NCBI GenBank assembly: GCA_017620155.1
Contig: JAFZQY010000083.1
Location: 1 to 34,950 of the forward strand
Direction of reading: 5' to 3'
DNA: 34,950 nucleotides
DNA from: Lachnospiraceae bacterium
Lineage (GTDB): Bacteria > Bacillota > Clostridia > Lachnospirales > Lachnospiraceae
Shown here: piece after piece, positions 18,551-27,467 of the stretch
Numbering within the stretch: the first letter of the stretch is position 1
How the letters are laid out: every line of letters starts with the position of its first letter
The notes under the pieces: generated by a model
Database searches by the model: none
Told to the model about the DNA's origin: nothing
Seen by the model: the letters and a program-made list of their open reading frames with translations, nothing else
Program-made: the position numbers and the translations under genes

Positions 18551-19522
18551 ATGCTTTCCCGGAAACAGTTTTCTTATGATCAGATGCCTGTAGAAATCAC
18601 AGAGTTCACGGCGGTATGCTTTCAGGACCGGCTTATACTCTTCTTTCGTGATCCCGCAATCGGATATGTCTTCGTACTTACCCTTATATCTGACGCATAT
18701 GTCGCTGAGCCTGTCTCTGTACTCCTGCTTTTCTCCGAGGCCGAACTTATTGAACACATATTTATATTCCCTGATGTTGACTTCTCCGCTGGCTATGCAG
18801 TCATTGGTCAGCTGAGTATCACTCACGCCGATGCTTACGAGCGGGTCTTTGGAGCAGACCATCCTGCCGCCGTCCTTTAACAGTCCCATGTAGAAGTCCG
18901 CATCTATGAGCCATTTAAGATTGGGATCGAACCGAAGATCCGACCGTCTGTAGATCACGGCTGAAGGGGCACCGATGTACTGACCTATATACAGCCCCCG
19001 ATAATCTTTCTCGATAAGAGCCCGGTTCTCATCCTTGATACATCTGTCGAAATAGTCGCTCAGATCCTCCGGATCATCAGGCTTAATGGTCACCTGTCTG
19101 GATCCGCAGTATGCAAGAACCGCATCCGGATTAGAATCGAGCATCCTGACAAACCTGCTTAGCGAATCGGGAAATGTGAACCAGTCATCCTGGTGCATGA
19201 TCTTGATGTACTCCCCCTGAGCAAGATCAAGGGAGCGGTTCCAGTTGCCGGCAGGCCCCAGTCCGGGTGCATTATGCCGGTAATGAACGTCCGGATTCGC
19301 ATCAACTGAAGCGCACCTTAACTGCCCCGTAAAAGCGTCGTCTGCCTCCGTCTGAATATCCGACAGACAGTCTCTCACCGCATCGGCTACGGAATCATCC
19401 GGAGTATCGTCCGTGATGATGACTTCCACATCGGCATAATCGGAAGAGCAGATCGAATCAAGCAGCCTCTTTACTCCGCGTGCATCCTTATATGCGGGTA
19501 TGCATATCGAAACCAGTGCCAC
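18539..19522 (-). CDS. Family 2 glycosyltransferase
   Basis: This 327-residue enzyme has the GT-A fold signature of family 2: LVSICIPAYKDARGVKRLLDSI at the N-terminus, the acidic pair D38/D39 in VIITDDTPDDS, and HQDDWF at 110-115, which supplies the metal-binding acidic residues. An insertion between about residues 53 and 80 is unusual relative to compact GT2 domains. It has no membrane segments and should act on a lipid-linked acceptor at the inner face of the membrane. The start is a GTG with GAGGTGA five bases upstream, inside the end of the GT17 gene. Donor and acceptor sugars cannot be read from sequence. It is part of the six-gene cassette. Confidence 0.88.
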   Translation of the reverse strand: MALVSICIPAYKDARGVKRLLDSICSSDYADVEVIITDDTPDDSVADAVRDCLSDIQTEADDAFTGQLRCASVDANPDVHYRHNAPGLGPAGNWNRSLDLAQGEYIKIMHQDDWFTFPDSLSRFVRMLDSNPDAVLAYCGSRQVTIKPDDPEDLSDYFDRCIKDENRALIEKDYRGLYIGQYIGAPSAVIYRRSDLRFDPNLKWLIDADFYMGLLKDGGRMVCSKDPLVSIGVSDTQLTNDCIASGEVNIREYKYVFNKFGLGEKQEYRDRLSDICVRYKGKYEDISDCGITKEEYKPVLKAYRRELCDFYRHLIIRKLFPGKHFHE

Positions 19523-19527
19523 TTATC

Positions 19528-20394
19528 TCACCTCATACTTTTGCGTCTGTGCTTCGGATAGACCAGATGCTTATACTCTTTAAGATGTGTCCTGATATAT
19601 TCGGGATATGTATCATCGATCGGAACTATCTGAAAATCGGCGTCCCTGCCCAGAATATCCGCATGCTCCTTGATATTCTTTCCGACGCTCCAGAGAACCC
19701 TTCTCTTGTTATATTCCTGGTGTGCGGCGGATTTGATCTTGTATCTTGCGCGGCTCGCCGCGGATCTTTTCTTCTCTCCGCCCATGTATGAGAAATGCCA
19801 TCCGCCGTCGGGCACACGGATCATGATATCCTGATGTTCCTTATCCCGAAGCTGTTCGGTGGTCAGCTTATCCAGCATGGAATATGCGCATATCTTGGTA
19901 CCGAGCCATCTTCTGTCAGGGCCTTCCACTCCGGGGAATTCTCCGGTGATCGATAAGAGATTTCCCGACTTTTCCTCCATATCCAGATACACATAGAAAT
20001 TCCTCTGTGCAAGGGCATAAATCTTAGTCGGATCAAAGTCTGCAAGGACCTTCCTGACTGCTTCGGGATTGGGTATCTCATCCACATCCGAGAAGATCAC
20101 GATGTCGTCCGGCTTAGCATCCTTAAGCCCTCTGGCCACGGCACACTTCTGATGGGAATCCCTGACAAAAGGCGTGCAGTCCATCGGAGTATCATCCACC
20201 ACATTGTGAATGATCTTGTCTTCGAACGCAGCATATCTCTTTTTGTTCTCCGCGTAATAGAGTTTCTTGGGATCACCCGAAAAAGTGACCGTGGACTCGC
20301 TTATCACGAACTTATCGACGATGTCGTTCATGACGTTCATCCTCATCTGAAGGATATCGAGTTCATTAAAAAACTGAAAGCAATCGTATACCAT
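19528..20394 (-). CDS. Family 17-type glycosyltransferase
   Basis: This 288-residue protein begins MVYDCFQFFNELDILQMRMN and continues VDKFVISESTVTFSGDPKKLYY, a pattern I associate with family GT17 (related to the beta-1,4-N-acetylglucosaminyltransferase III of animals, and found in bacterial capsule loci). A metal-binding-type motif VIFSDVDEIPNP lies near residues 99-110. The basic C-terminus (RRKSMR) and lack of membrane segments suggest a cytoplasmic or membrane-peripheral enzyme. The start has GGAG about 7 bases upstream, and DUF5672 ends 2 bases before it. The sugar specificity of bacterial members is not certain; GlcNAc transfer is a family-based guess. Confidence 0.8.
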   Translation of the reverse strand: MVYDCFQFFNELDILQMRMNVMNDIVDKFVISESTVTFSGDPKKLYYAENKKRYAAFEDKIIHNVVDDTPMDCTPFVRDSHQKCAVARGLKDAKPDDIVIFSDVDEIPNPEAVRKVLADFDPTKIYALAQRNFYVYLDMEEKSGNLLSITGEFPGVEGPDRRWLGTKICAYSMLDKLTTEQLRDKEHQDIMIRVPDGGWHFSYMGGEKKRSAASRARYKIKSAAHQEYNKRRVLWSVGKNIKEHADILGRDADFQIVPIDDTYPEYIRTHLKEYKHLVYPKHRRKSMR

Positions 20395-20396
20395 AT

Positions 20397-21155
20397 CTAT
20401 CTCCTGTTTTTTTCTTTTGAATGGAGTTTATTGTCTATCCTGTTTAAGATGCGGGCGGTGCGCCTGAAGGGATAGGGATTCTCAAATCTGGGGTACTCCG
20501 AATTAGTCCCTGCCCACTTATGAAACGCAAAAGGAGTGATGCCCTCTATCTCGGGGATCATGGTCTCATGCGAGAAATACTTAGCGACTTCCAACGGCGC
20601 GATCTTCATGCCGGCTTCCTCTACCAGATGCCTGTTCTTCACACACAGAAATCCGTCTTCATGAAAATATCCGTGATCGTCTTCAAAAGGCAGTCCTGCC
20701 TCGCGGGGGAAATCTATGATCTTTTTGGATCTGAATCCGACCGAATTGCCGACTCTTCGGAGCGTTCCGTTTATATCCCTGTATGTGAAATCATCGTGGG
20801 GATCGGGCCAGGGAGCGCCTATATAATCATAGTCAAGGAACTCCTGCCTGAAGCACTCGGGATGAACTATGAAACCGTCATAATGGACTATGCACGCGAA
20901 ATCCGTATGGATATGATCGCCGAGTTCATAGAGCATCTTATAGTTGAAATCATCGATTGTCCGCAATTTCGATGTATGATCGTATCTGATCTCCTTCGGC
21001 AGATAAAAAGGCTTGTAATGGCATATCAGAACCGCATCACCGAAGTCTATTCCGCGCATGGAATACTTCATGGCTTCAACGGTCTCATAAACCTTTACGC
21101 TGGTCATGGCCACCAGAGTGACATTTGGCAATTGTAATCTGTCAGTTTTCTGCAT
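20397..21155 (-). CDS. DUF5672 domain protein (putative glycan-synthesis protein)
   Basis: This 252-residue protein matches the DUF5672 pattern as I remember it: LPNVTLVAMTSV at the start, FACIVHYDGFIVHP, the YIGAPWPD segment, RRVGNSVGFRSKKII, then HEDGFLCVKNRHLVEEAGMKIAPLEVAKYFSHE and the end motif ITPFAFHKWAG. Members occur in polysaccharide gene clusters and resemble glycosyltransferases, but no activity is established to my knowledge. The start overlaps the end of the ABC transporter gene by 14 bases; ATG at 21155 is preferred over the TTG just before it. A weak AAGGA lies 9 bases upstream. It has no signal peptide or membrane segment. Confidence 0.75.
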   Translation of the reverse strand: MQKTDRLQLPNVTLVAMTSVKVYETVEAMKYSMRGIDFGDAVLICHYKPFYLPKEIRYDHTSKLRTIDDFNYKMLYELGDHIHTDFACIVHYDGFIVHPECFRQEFLDYDYIGAPWPDPHDDFTYRDINGTLRRVGNSVGFRSKKIIDFPREAGLPFEDDHGYFHEDGFLCVKNRHLVEEAGMKIAPLEVAKYFSHETMIPEIEGITPFAFHKWAGTNSEYPRFENPYPFRRTARILNRIDNKLHSKEKNRR

Positions 21156-22899
21156 CAAGAGTGGTCCTTGTTATCTTACCGCCGTCAACCTTGTAGATCA
21201 TGTCGCAGCCTTCTATGGTCCTTAATCTGTGTGCGATGATGATCAGAGTCTTTCGTCCGTGGAATGAATCGATCGCTTCCATGATGGCCGATTCCGTTTC
21301 CGTATCAAGTGCGGATGTTGCTTCGTCAAATACGAGTATATCGGGATCGTGATAAAGTGCCCTTGCGATACCGAGTCTCTGGCGCTGGCCTCCGGAGAGC
21401 CTTACTCCTCTTTCGCCTATCGTAGTCTCTATCTGCTCGGGCATCTCTCTTATCAGATCGTCGAGCTGTGCTTCCTTAAGCACTTCCCAGACCCTGTCAT
21501 CATCGATATCCGCAGGAGCTACACCGAACGCTATATTCTCCCTGATCGAATCATCGGTCAGATATATGCTCTGGGGAATGTATCCGATATGGGACAGCCA
21601 GCTCGGATAGTTTTCGAATATGTCGCGGCCGTCGCAGGTGATCTTTCCCTCCTGCATCTTGAGAAGCCCGAGAAGCACATCGACCGCGGTCGACTTACCT
21701 GCGCCGGAAGGGCCCATGACACCGACCGATTCGCCTTTTTTGATGACCATGTCGGCATGATCAAGGATGAGCTTATCGGACTCCGGATATTTATATACTA
21801 TGCCCTCCATGCGTATCTCGTCATTCAGGGTTATCTCAGGGCCTTTGGTCTCGTCTTCTCTTTCGTAATGACCGTGCTTTCTGTATGATGTGAAGTCCAC
21901 ATTCTCGTATACATAGTTAACGCTGGGCTCATAATAAGCGATATTGCTGATATATGTGTTTACTCTGTTTACGGAAGGAAGGAGTCTCATGGCCGCTACC
22001 GCAAACGCCGAGATCGCAGGTATGAGGCTCGTCATATCGGAACCTAAGATTATGCTCCCGCCGATGTATGCGAGGATACCGGATACGCAGAAGGTCTCCA
22101 AGAACAGTCTCGGTGTATTGTTGAGCACCATGTACTTACACAGGACATCGGCATTGATATCCGAATACTCCGCAAAGCTTGATGCAAAATAATGTTCCTT
22201 GTGCAGGATCTTCACATCCTTGATGCCGTATATCGACTGAAGCCTCCACTTGCCCATGCGGCTCTGCAGCATCTGCGTCTTGGAACCCAAGCGGTTTAAG
22301 ATGGGACGGAAAACCTTGGTGATGACCACCGTAAGGATGATCATGATCGCAAGAAGCATGATCGTCATGGACGGATTGGATATGAGCAGATACAGTCCTA
22401 AGACGAGCGATACCATCAGTTCGGTGAACAGCATGATGAACTGAAGGATGACCGTAAATACCTTCGGTACATCTCCGTCGATGACACGGAAGATGGTCGG
22501 GATATCGGCGTTCAGATAATACTCATAAGGACGGTTCAAGTACTCTTCGAGCATGTAGCTGATAGTCACGGACTGGTTATTGTTTACGAACTTCGACTGG
22601 ATATATGTCTCCATCAGAAGATATCCGTTCTTCACGAAGTAGATCACAATGATGGCGCCTATCAAAAACAGGATGCAGTCTTCCGGGGAATCAAAATGAA
22701 TGAAGTTCTCGAGGAACCTGACATATCCGCTCTCCATCAGAAGATCCGGATACATGACACCCTGGACTATGGGCATGATGAGACTGAGTCCCAGCATCTC
22801 AAGAAATGCGCCTATGAATATCAGGAAGCATAAGCCTACGACCTTGCGTCTCTGATCTTTTGTCAGTATGTGAAAAACTTTCTTCAGTATTCCGATCAT
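21142..22899 (-). CDS. PglK-like ABC transporter, fused permease and ATPase (candidate lipid-linked glycan flippase)
   Basis: This 585-residue half-transporter has an N-terminal six-helix membrane domain (helices near 19-48, 74-95, 150-195 and 260-305) and a C-terminal ATPase with Walker A GPSGAGKST (396-404), Q-loop IPQ (441-443), signature LSGGQ (501-505), Walker B ILVFDEA (521-527) and switch His557. Overall it resembles the Campylobacter flippase PglK/WlaB, including the AMRLLPSVNRV segment at 303-313 matching PglK's 'YRLMPSANRI'. It probably dimerises and flips a lipid-linked oligosaccharide made by the neighbouring glycosyltransferases. A general lipid or peptide exporter is the alternative. 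The start has AGGAAAG upstream. It lies 30 bases after the GT2 gene ending at 22930. Confidence 0.87.
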   Translation of the reverse strand: MIGILKKVFHILTKDQRRKVVGLCFLIFIGAFLEMLGLSLIMPIVQGVMYPDLLMESGYVRFLENFIHFDSPEDCILFLIGAIIVIYFVKNGYLLMETYIQSKFVNNNQSVTISYMLEEYLNRPYEYYLNADIPTIFRVIDGDVPKVFTVILQFIMLFTELMVSLVLGLYLLISNPSMTIMLLAIMIILTVVITKVFRPILNRLGSKTQMLQSRMGKWRLQSIYGIKDVKILHKEHYFASSFAEYSDINADVLCKYMVLNNTPRLFLETFCVSGILAYIGGSIILGSDMTSLIPAISAFAVAAMRLLPSVNRVNTYISNIAYYEPSVNYVYENVDFTSYRKHGHYEREDETKGPEITLNDEIRMEGIVYKYPESDKLILDHADMVIKKGESVGVMGPSGAGKSTAVDVLLGLLKMQEGKITCDGRDIFENYPSWLSHIGYIPQSIYLTDDSIRENIAFGVAPADIDDDRVWEVLKEAQLDDLIREMPEQIETTIGERGVRLSGGQRQRLGIARALYHDPDILVFDEATSALDTETESAIMEAIDSFHGRKTLIIIAHRLRTIEGCDMIYKVDGGKITRTTLDAEN

Positions 22900-22929
22900 T
22901 TATCTTTCCTGTCTTTTTTTCGTTTTGAT

Positions 22930-24009
22930 CTATTTACATTTAAGGCTTGCGGCCATTTTTACTTTTAAGGGAACGATGAACCTGTCATTGATCTGCATCG
23001 TACGCAGATATCCGGCGGGGGATCTTAAATATATCTTCATCTTGCGGTATTCATTCGGGTTCGCTATAGGGCAGGTAAAGATCTCTTCAAACCGGTCCTC
23101 GCCGCCTCTTATATGTTCATCCAGGATGCGCAGATGTTCCTGCTTATCGGGATCATCGCTCCTGCTCACCTTTGTGTAGTATATCAGAAGTCTTTTATAC
23201 AGCAGGTAATCCGATATGAGAGCCAGGTCATGCCGGCCTATCGACTCTAAATACTCTGACCTGTCAAAAAGATTCGGGATAAGGTCGGTATAAGTATGAG
23301 GATTGATCCCCGCATTGGTCTGTGACGAAGCCCGGTCGCATATGTAATCATAATATGCCCTGTCAAGATATACGCTCTTCTTCGACCGATCCAGCAGATA
23401 AAACGTGTATACCATGTCCTCATACCACATGGCGGGAAATCTGAGTCCGTCGCTGAGCTCAGCCTTGTACAGCTTATTCCATACTGCATTCTGGATCAGG
23501 AATCTTTCGTCTTCTTTGAGGAACTGTTCGAGAAGCTGCCTTCCCTCATAGACATATGCGCTGTCAGTCGATGCATCCTTAACATGATCTGCAAATACCT
23601 GGCGGTATCTGCATACGCACATATCGGAACCGGTACTTTTAAGCGCCGCCAGCATGGACTCTATCATCTCAGGATCCATCGAATCGTCTCCGTCGAGCCA
23701 GCAGATATAAGATCCGGTCACTGCATCCAGACATGCGTTCCTTGCGGTAAAGATCCCGCCGTTTTCCTTATGTATGGCTTTGATCCTGTCATCTTCAGCG
23801 GCATACTCATCTATTATCACTGACGACGAATCGGTCGATCCGTCATCCACTATGATGATCTCGAGATTCTTATATGTCTGCGCAAGGACCGACTCAATAC
23901 CCTTACGGATATACGATTCGATATTGTATGCGGTAATGCATACAGATACGGTTTCTGTCTGATCCTCTGCGGCTATGTGTCCGGGTTCATATGTTTCGAA
24001 TGCTTTCAT
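22930..24009 (-). CDS. Family 2 glycosyltransferase
   Basis: This 359-residue enzyme shows a textbook GT2 domain: VSVCITAYNIESYIRKGIESVL, VDDGSTD at 54-60, NGGIFTARNACLDAVTG, and WLDGDDSMDP with the DGDD metal motif at 106-109. The C-terminal 150 residues are helical and basic. It lacks membrane segments and is expected to extend a lipid-linked or surface glycan in the cytoplasm. The start is uncertain: the ATG at 24009 has GGGGAA upstream, while a GTG at 24027 overlaps the pgeF stop as GTGA. It is the first gene of the polysaccharide cassette and is contiguous with the housekeeping genes above it. Confidence 0.88.
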   Translation of the reverse strand: MKAFETYEPGHIAAEDQTETVSVCITAYNIESYIRKGIESVLAQTYKNLEIIIVDDGSTDSSSVIIDEYAAEDDRIKAIHKENGGIFTARNACLDAVTGSYICWLDGDDSMDPEMIESMLAALKSTGSDMCVCRYRQVFADHVKDASTDSAYVYEGRQLLEQFLKEDERFLIQNAVWNKLYKAELSDGLRFPAMWYEDMVYTFYLLDRSKKSVYLDRAYYDYICDRASSQTNAGINPHTYTDLIPNLFDRSEYLESIGRHDLALISDYLLYKRLLIYYTKVSRSDDPDKQEHLRILDEHIRGGEDRFEEIFTCPIANPNEYRKMKIYLRSPAGYLRTMQINDRFIVPLKVKMAASLKCK

Positions 24010-24023
24010 GCTTTTTCCCCGTA

Positions 24024-24839
24024 TCACCTGATCATGAGAAAGGCGGCCATGTTGCCTCTTTTCCCGTCCGAGGCCCGGTGCGAGAAAAGCCAGTCAGAGT
24101 TACAGTAAGTACATATCCCGCTCACTTCTATATGCTCCGGACTTATCCCGCTTCTCAGCATCATGATCCTGTTGGATTCCCAGAGATCCAATTGATACTT
24201 GCCCTCTTCTTTTCCGGGTTCCATTACAGCATTTATATCATCTCCGAATGCTCTCTCAAATTCCGTTGCAACAGCCTGACTCACCTCATAGTGGTCGCGG
24301 CATATGGACGGACCGATAGCTGCATATATGTCTGCCGGATCACATCCGAATTCATCTGTCATGGCCTTTACGGTAACGCCCGCCATACCCGCTGCGGTTC
24401 CGCGCCACCCGGAGTGAGACAGGCCGATCACTCTTTTCACCGGATCCGCAAAATACAGCGGTACACAATCCGCATAGAAAGTAGCGAGTGCGACACCCGG
24501 GATGTCGGTTATAAGTCCGTCAACATCCTTAAAACCCTGATCGTGAAGCAGTCCGTCGTCATGTATCATGTCCTCGGTGACCTTAACGACATTCGTCGTA
24601 TGCGTCTGATGAGTACGGATTATATGATCCACGGATGTTCCGACTACGGGAGCTATGATGCGGTAATTCTCCTCCACGGCTTCGGGATCGTCTCCGTTTG
24701 TAAACGAAAGGTTCATCGAAGCATGGTAGCCCGTGCTCACGCCGCCTTCCCTGGTCGTAAAGATATCCCGGACAAACCCGAGTTCATCCAGTGATGGAAA
24801 TGTAAGATATCTGATTGCTCCTTCAAAATGCTCTGTCAA
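24024..24839 (-). CDS. pgeF: PgeF/LACC1-family protein (formerly polyphenol oxidase or YlmD family)
   Basis: This 271-residue protein belongs to the DUF152/PgeF family, for which purine nucleoside phosphorylase/adenosine deaminase activity and, in E. coli, peptidoglycan editing have been reported. Visible are FTTREGGVSTGYHASMNLS, the QTH segment with H80, FYADCVPLYFAD with C125, and SHSGWRGTAAG with H142; H80, C125 and H142 are the expected zinc ligands. The start is a TTG with AGGAG six bases upstream, placed within the end of yraN (TTGA overlap). An ATG start is not available nearby. The gene symbol reflects the family, not a demonstrated function here. Confidence 0.9.
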   Translation of the reverse strand: MTEHFEGAIRYLTFPSLDELGFVRDIFTTREGGVSTGYHASMNLSFTNGDDPEAVEENYRIIAPVVGTSVDHIIRTHQTHTTNVVKVTEDMIHDDGLLHDQGFKDVDGLITDIPGVALATFYADCVPLYFADPVKRVIGLSHSGWRGTAAGMAGVTVKAMTDEFGCDPADIYAAIGPSICRDHYEVSQAVATEFERAFGDDINAVMEPGKEEGKYQLDLWESNRIMMLRSGISPEHIEVSGICTYCNSDWLFSHRASDGKRGNMAAFLMIR

Positions 24840-25204
24840 TTACCGCTCCTTTTCGGAATGTAATCATATGCGTTCTCGATCCATTCGATATGATCGCCGT
24901 CTATGGCGATCACATCATATCTGACCTGTGTATCAGTAGTTATGTGATTCATCATCATATAGTGATCGGATACTCTGCATATCCTGTAACGCTTGCGCGC
25001 ATCAACCGCCTCGGCCGCGAACCCCGCTTCGGGAGTCCGTCTGTATTTGACCTCAAAAAACACCAGCACGTCTCCGTCGAATCCCACGATATCGATCTCC
25101 CCGTACCTGGTCCTGTAATTATATGTTATATCCCGTATATCATTCGCATTCAGGAATACCCCGGCCTGCTCTTCATATCGGGTGCCTTTCTTCCTGGTGT
25201 TCAT
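24836..25204 (-). CDS. yraN: YraN family protein (UPF0102), putative nuclease fold
   Basis: This 122-residue protein carries the UPF0102 signature: KGTRYEEQAGVFL, NYRTRYGEIDIV (30-40) and FFEVKYR (49-55), giving a PD-(D/E)xK-like arrangement with D38, E51 and K53. Members are thought to be nucleases related to Holliday-junction resolvases, but their role is not settled. It often follows rnhB in bacteria, as it nearly does here with two flagellar-type genes between. The ATG at 25204 lacks a clear ribosome binding site; a small inverted repeat (ACTCAA/TTGAGT) sits at the end of the preceding gene. Confidence 0.9.
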   Translation of the reverse strand: MNTRKKGTRYEEQAGVFLNANDIRDITYNYRTRYGEIDIVGFDGDVLVFFEVKYRRTPEAGFAAEAVDARKRYRICRVSDHYMMMNHITTDTQVRYDVIAIDGDHIEWIENAYDYIPKRSGN

Positions 25205-25223
25205 ATGGTTTCGTACTCAATTA

Positions 25224-25532
25224 CTACTTGAGTTTCACGGCGTGTGCCGCATCGATCTTCTTCTTGATCTTATCCATCGAATCAACGAATACGAGTATCT
25301 CGGCAACTACTTCGTACAGTTCCGGCGGGATCATCTCGCCGATCTCAAGCTTCGAAAGTGTATCCGCAAGTTCGCCGTCCTGATGAACGGGAACCTTGTT
25401 CTCTTTTGCTTTTTCAATTATACGCTCAGCCAGTTCGCCGCGCCCCGATGCGATGACGACGGGGGCTTCTTTTTCGGGATCGTATTCAAGCGCTATCGCA
25501 GTTTTGATCTTTTCGGGCTTGTTATTTGCCAT
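25224..25532 (-). CDS. Standalone FlhB C-terminal-domain-like protein (YlqH-type)
   Basis: This 102-residue protein matches the cytoplasmic domain of the flagellar export gate protein FlhB (EscU/YscU family): TAIALEYDPEKEAPVVIASGRGELAERIIEKAKENKVPV and IGEMIPPELYEVVAEILVFV. It lacks the membrane domain and the NPTH autocleavage motif of full-length FlhB, starting just after where NPTH would be. B. subtilis has a similar small protein (YlqH) near rnhB. Some such fragments can partly stand in for the FlhB C-terminal part; function here is inferred only. The start lies 2 bases after the FliK-like gene, with GAGGG upstream. Confidence 0.85.
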   Translation of the reverse strand: MANNKPEKIKTAIALEYDPEKEAPVVIASGRGELAERIIEKAKENKVPVHQDGELADTLSKLEIGEMIPPELYEVVAEILVFVDSMDKIKKKIDAAHAVKLK

Positions 25533-25534
25533 AA

Positions 25535-27457
25535 TTAAGCCCTCGCATCAAAGTTCGATATCGAGATCGGCACGGCAGACTTGTTATCATCCACGATATC
25601 CTGCATGATATTGGCCATTTCCTCACGCTTGGATACTTCGGACGAGCAGGAATATCCCCTCTTCTCGATACGTGCGTTCAGTTCATCGATATGGGCTGCT
25701 ATCAGATCGAGCGCCTCGTCATCGGGCAGATAAAAATGCGTGTTCACATGCCCGGCATTGTTCATCGTCACATATACATCCGTAGTACCGAGGTTATCCA
25801 TGTCCAGATGCAAAAGCGCGGAGATGTTCCCGTCTGGGCGGGCCATGTTCTTTTTGTTGCTGTAAACATAGAGCTCGCCGTGGGCGTCATTCCCCGACAT
25901 CTTCATCGGAAGCTGGATGTAGTTGAACATATTGTTCAGCTCGTTCATGAAGTTCATGTTCTTGGACAGGTCGTTTACGCTGTTCGCAAGAGGCGTATCT
26001 TCTTTGGTACGGGTGCTGAGCACATCAAGCAGGCGGTTGGTCTGCTCTGTCATGCGCTTATACAGATCGGATACCTGCTTATCCTCTCCGACCTGACCGG
26101 GGGTAAGCTTCCACTGATTATTCACCGCATTCTGCAAAATGGTCGCCATGGGCTTGGACCCTATCAGTTTAAGTATCCCGCGCGATAAGGCGTGAGAATT
26201 GACATCCTGAGCGGTATCAAGCGCATTTTTCAATGTATCCGCATCTACGCTGCCTGATTTTAATGCACTCAGGAAATCAAGGCCGGCGGATCCGCTGGAT
26301 GTATTCTGTACCGGCTCTGACTGCGCAGCATTCTGAGCATTCTCCGTCTGTGCTTCGGTCCGACCTGTTTTCACGGTCTCTGCTGCATTTGCGGAAGTCT
26401 CACCAGGAAGAGGTATATCCTTAACCGGAGCATCGGTCATGGTCTTAACCTGCGTTTCGGCCTCAGCACCGTTTGCGGCTCCTTCGATGATCTGTGACGC
26501 ATCCGCATTAACAGCGGCAGTATCTGATGAGACCTGACGCTCTTCGGCGCCGTTATTTACGATATCATCGATGATGTACATCACATCATTGAGCGATACT
26601 TCTCCGCGGGCCATGCTTTCGGTAAAGGCGGGATCTATGCCGTTCTCCGTGAGCAGATCGCCGAGCTCTGTCAGTTCGGCGGGATTAAGCACCATATTGA
26701 TCGGCGCTTCCATTCCGCTCATCTTAAGTTCCGCTTCGGTCATCGGTTCCATCGCACCCTGACCTGTAAATATATCCAGAATATCTCTGGTCATGGCTAT
26801 GGCGGAGGCTTCATCTCCTTCGGCGATCATTGATCCGATGGTCTGCGGAACCATATCCATGATGTCATTCACTGCAGAGCTGACCTGATGCTCATAACCC
26901 TGATATGCATGGAACTGCTGTATATTGTCTGCTGTAGGGGATATACCCAGAGACCTAAGCGTCACGCCGTCTTTTACATCGGCATCGGGGATGCCCGAAA
27001 GAGACATGTTCATGCGGATCAGTTCCTCTTTTCCGATGGACATTCCCCGTTCCATCATGGAGCTGACCATATCCAGATTGCGTGCGTCTATCTGAAGACC
27101 GGCGTTCATAAGCGCCGTGTTTAAAGAACTGGAAGTATCTGTATTGGTTAACAGCGGAGACAATGTGATGCCGTTTGAATCTGAACTCATCACCTGGAAA
27201 GTTACCGCACTTCCCACGGGAAGATCGGCTGATATATCCATCCTTGCGGTCAGCACCGAATCACCGCCCAGAGATATCTGGACTTCATTGCCGCTCTTCG
27301 CAAGGATCTGCCCGGTCACGGTATCTCCGCCGCTTAAAGCCATGGAGCCCTGACCCGCGTTCTGCTGAGGGGCTCCCTGCGACGAAGTCTGGGTACCTGC
27401 AGCATCATTTCCCTGCTGTATATTGAGTTGTAACGGTCTTAATCCGTTTATAATCAT
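25535..27457 (-). CDS. FliK-like flagellar hook-length control protein (YlqG-type)
   Basis: This 640-residue protein has a low-complexity N-terminus rich in Q, A and G, then a beta-rich segment (about 43-105, GGDTVTGQILAKSGNEVQISLGG), a long polar and helical middle, an A/T/E-rich linker (about 310-390), and a C-terminal domain (about 525-610) with GELYVYSNKK, LHLDMDNLGTTDVYVTMNNAGHVNTHFYLPDDEA, which resembles the FliK/Flg_hook C-terminal domain. It would sit in the cytoplasm or be exported to measure hook length, or regulate export with the adjacent FlhB-C-like protein. The ATG at 27457 lacks a clear ribosome binding site and lies 10 bases after rnhB. The domain assignment is by pattern and moderately sure. 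Confidence 0.72.
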   Translation of the reverse strand: MIINGLRPLQLNIQQGNDAAGTQTSSQGAPQQNAGQGSMALSGGDTVTGQILAKSGNEVQISLGGDSVLTARMDISADLPVGSAVTFQVMSSDSNGITLSPLLTNTDTSSSLNTALMNAGLQIDARNLDMVSSMMERGMSIGKEELIRMNMSLSGIPDADVKDGVTLRSLGISPTADNIQQFHAYQGYEHQVSSAVNDIMDMVPQTIGSMIAEGDEASAIAMTRDILDIFTGQGAMEPMTEAELKMSGMEAPINMVLNPAELTELGDLLTENGIDPAFTESMARGEVSLNDVMYIIDDIVNNGAEERQVSSDTAAVNADASQIIEGAANGAEAETQVKTMTDAPVKDIPLPGETSANAAETVKTGRTEAQTENAQNAAQSEPVQNTSSGSAGLDFLSALKSGSVDADTLKNALDTAQDVNSHALSRGILKLIGSKPMATILQNAVNNQWKLTPGQVGEDKQVSDLYKRMTEQTNRLLDVLSTRTKEDTPLANSVNDLSKNMNFMNELNNMFNYIQLPMKMSGNDAHGELYVYSNKKNMARPDGNISALLHLDMDNLGTTDVYVTMNNAGHVNTHFYLPDDEALDLIAAHIDELNARIEKRGYSCSSEVSKREEMANIMQDIVDDNKSAVPISISNFDARA

Positions 27458-27467
27458 ACCGGTATCG

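Noticed and set aside
25214-25232. Inverted repeat ACTCAA/TTGAGT between the FlhB-like gene and yraN as a terminator
   Set aside because: Only 6 bp, A/T-rich, no U-tract, and the downstream genes are closely packed.
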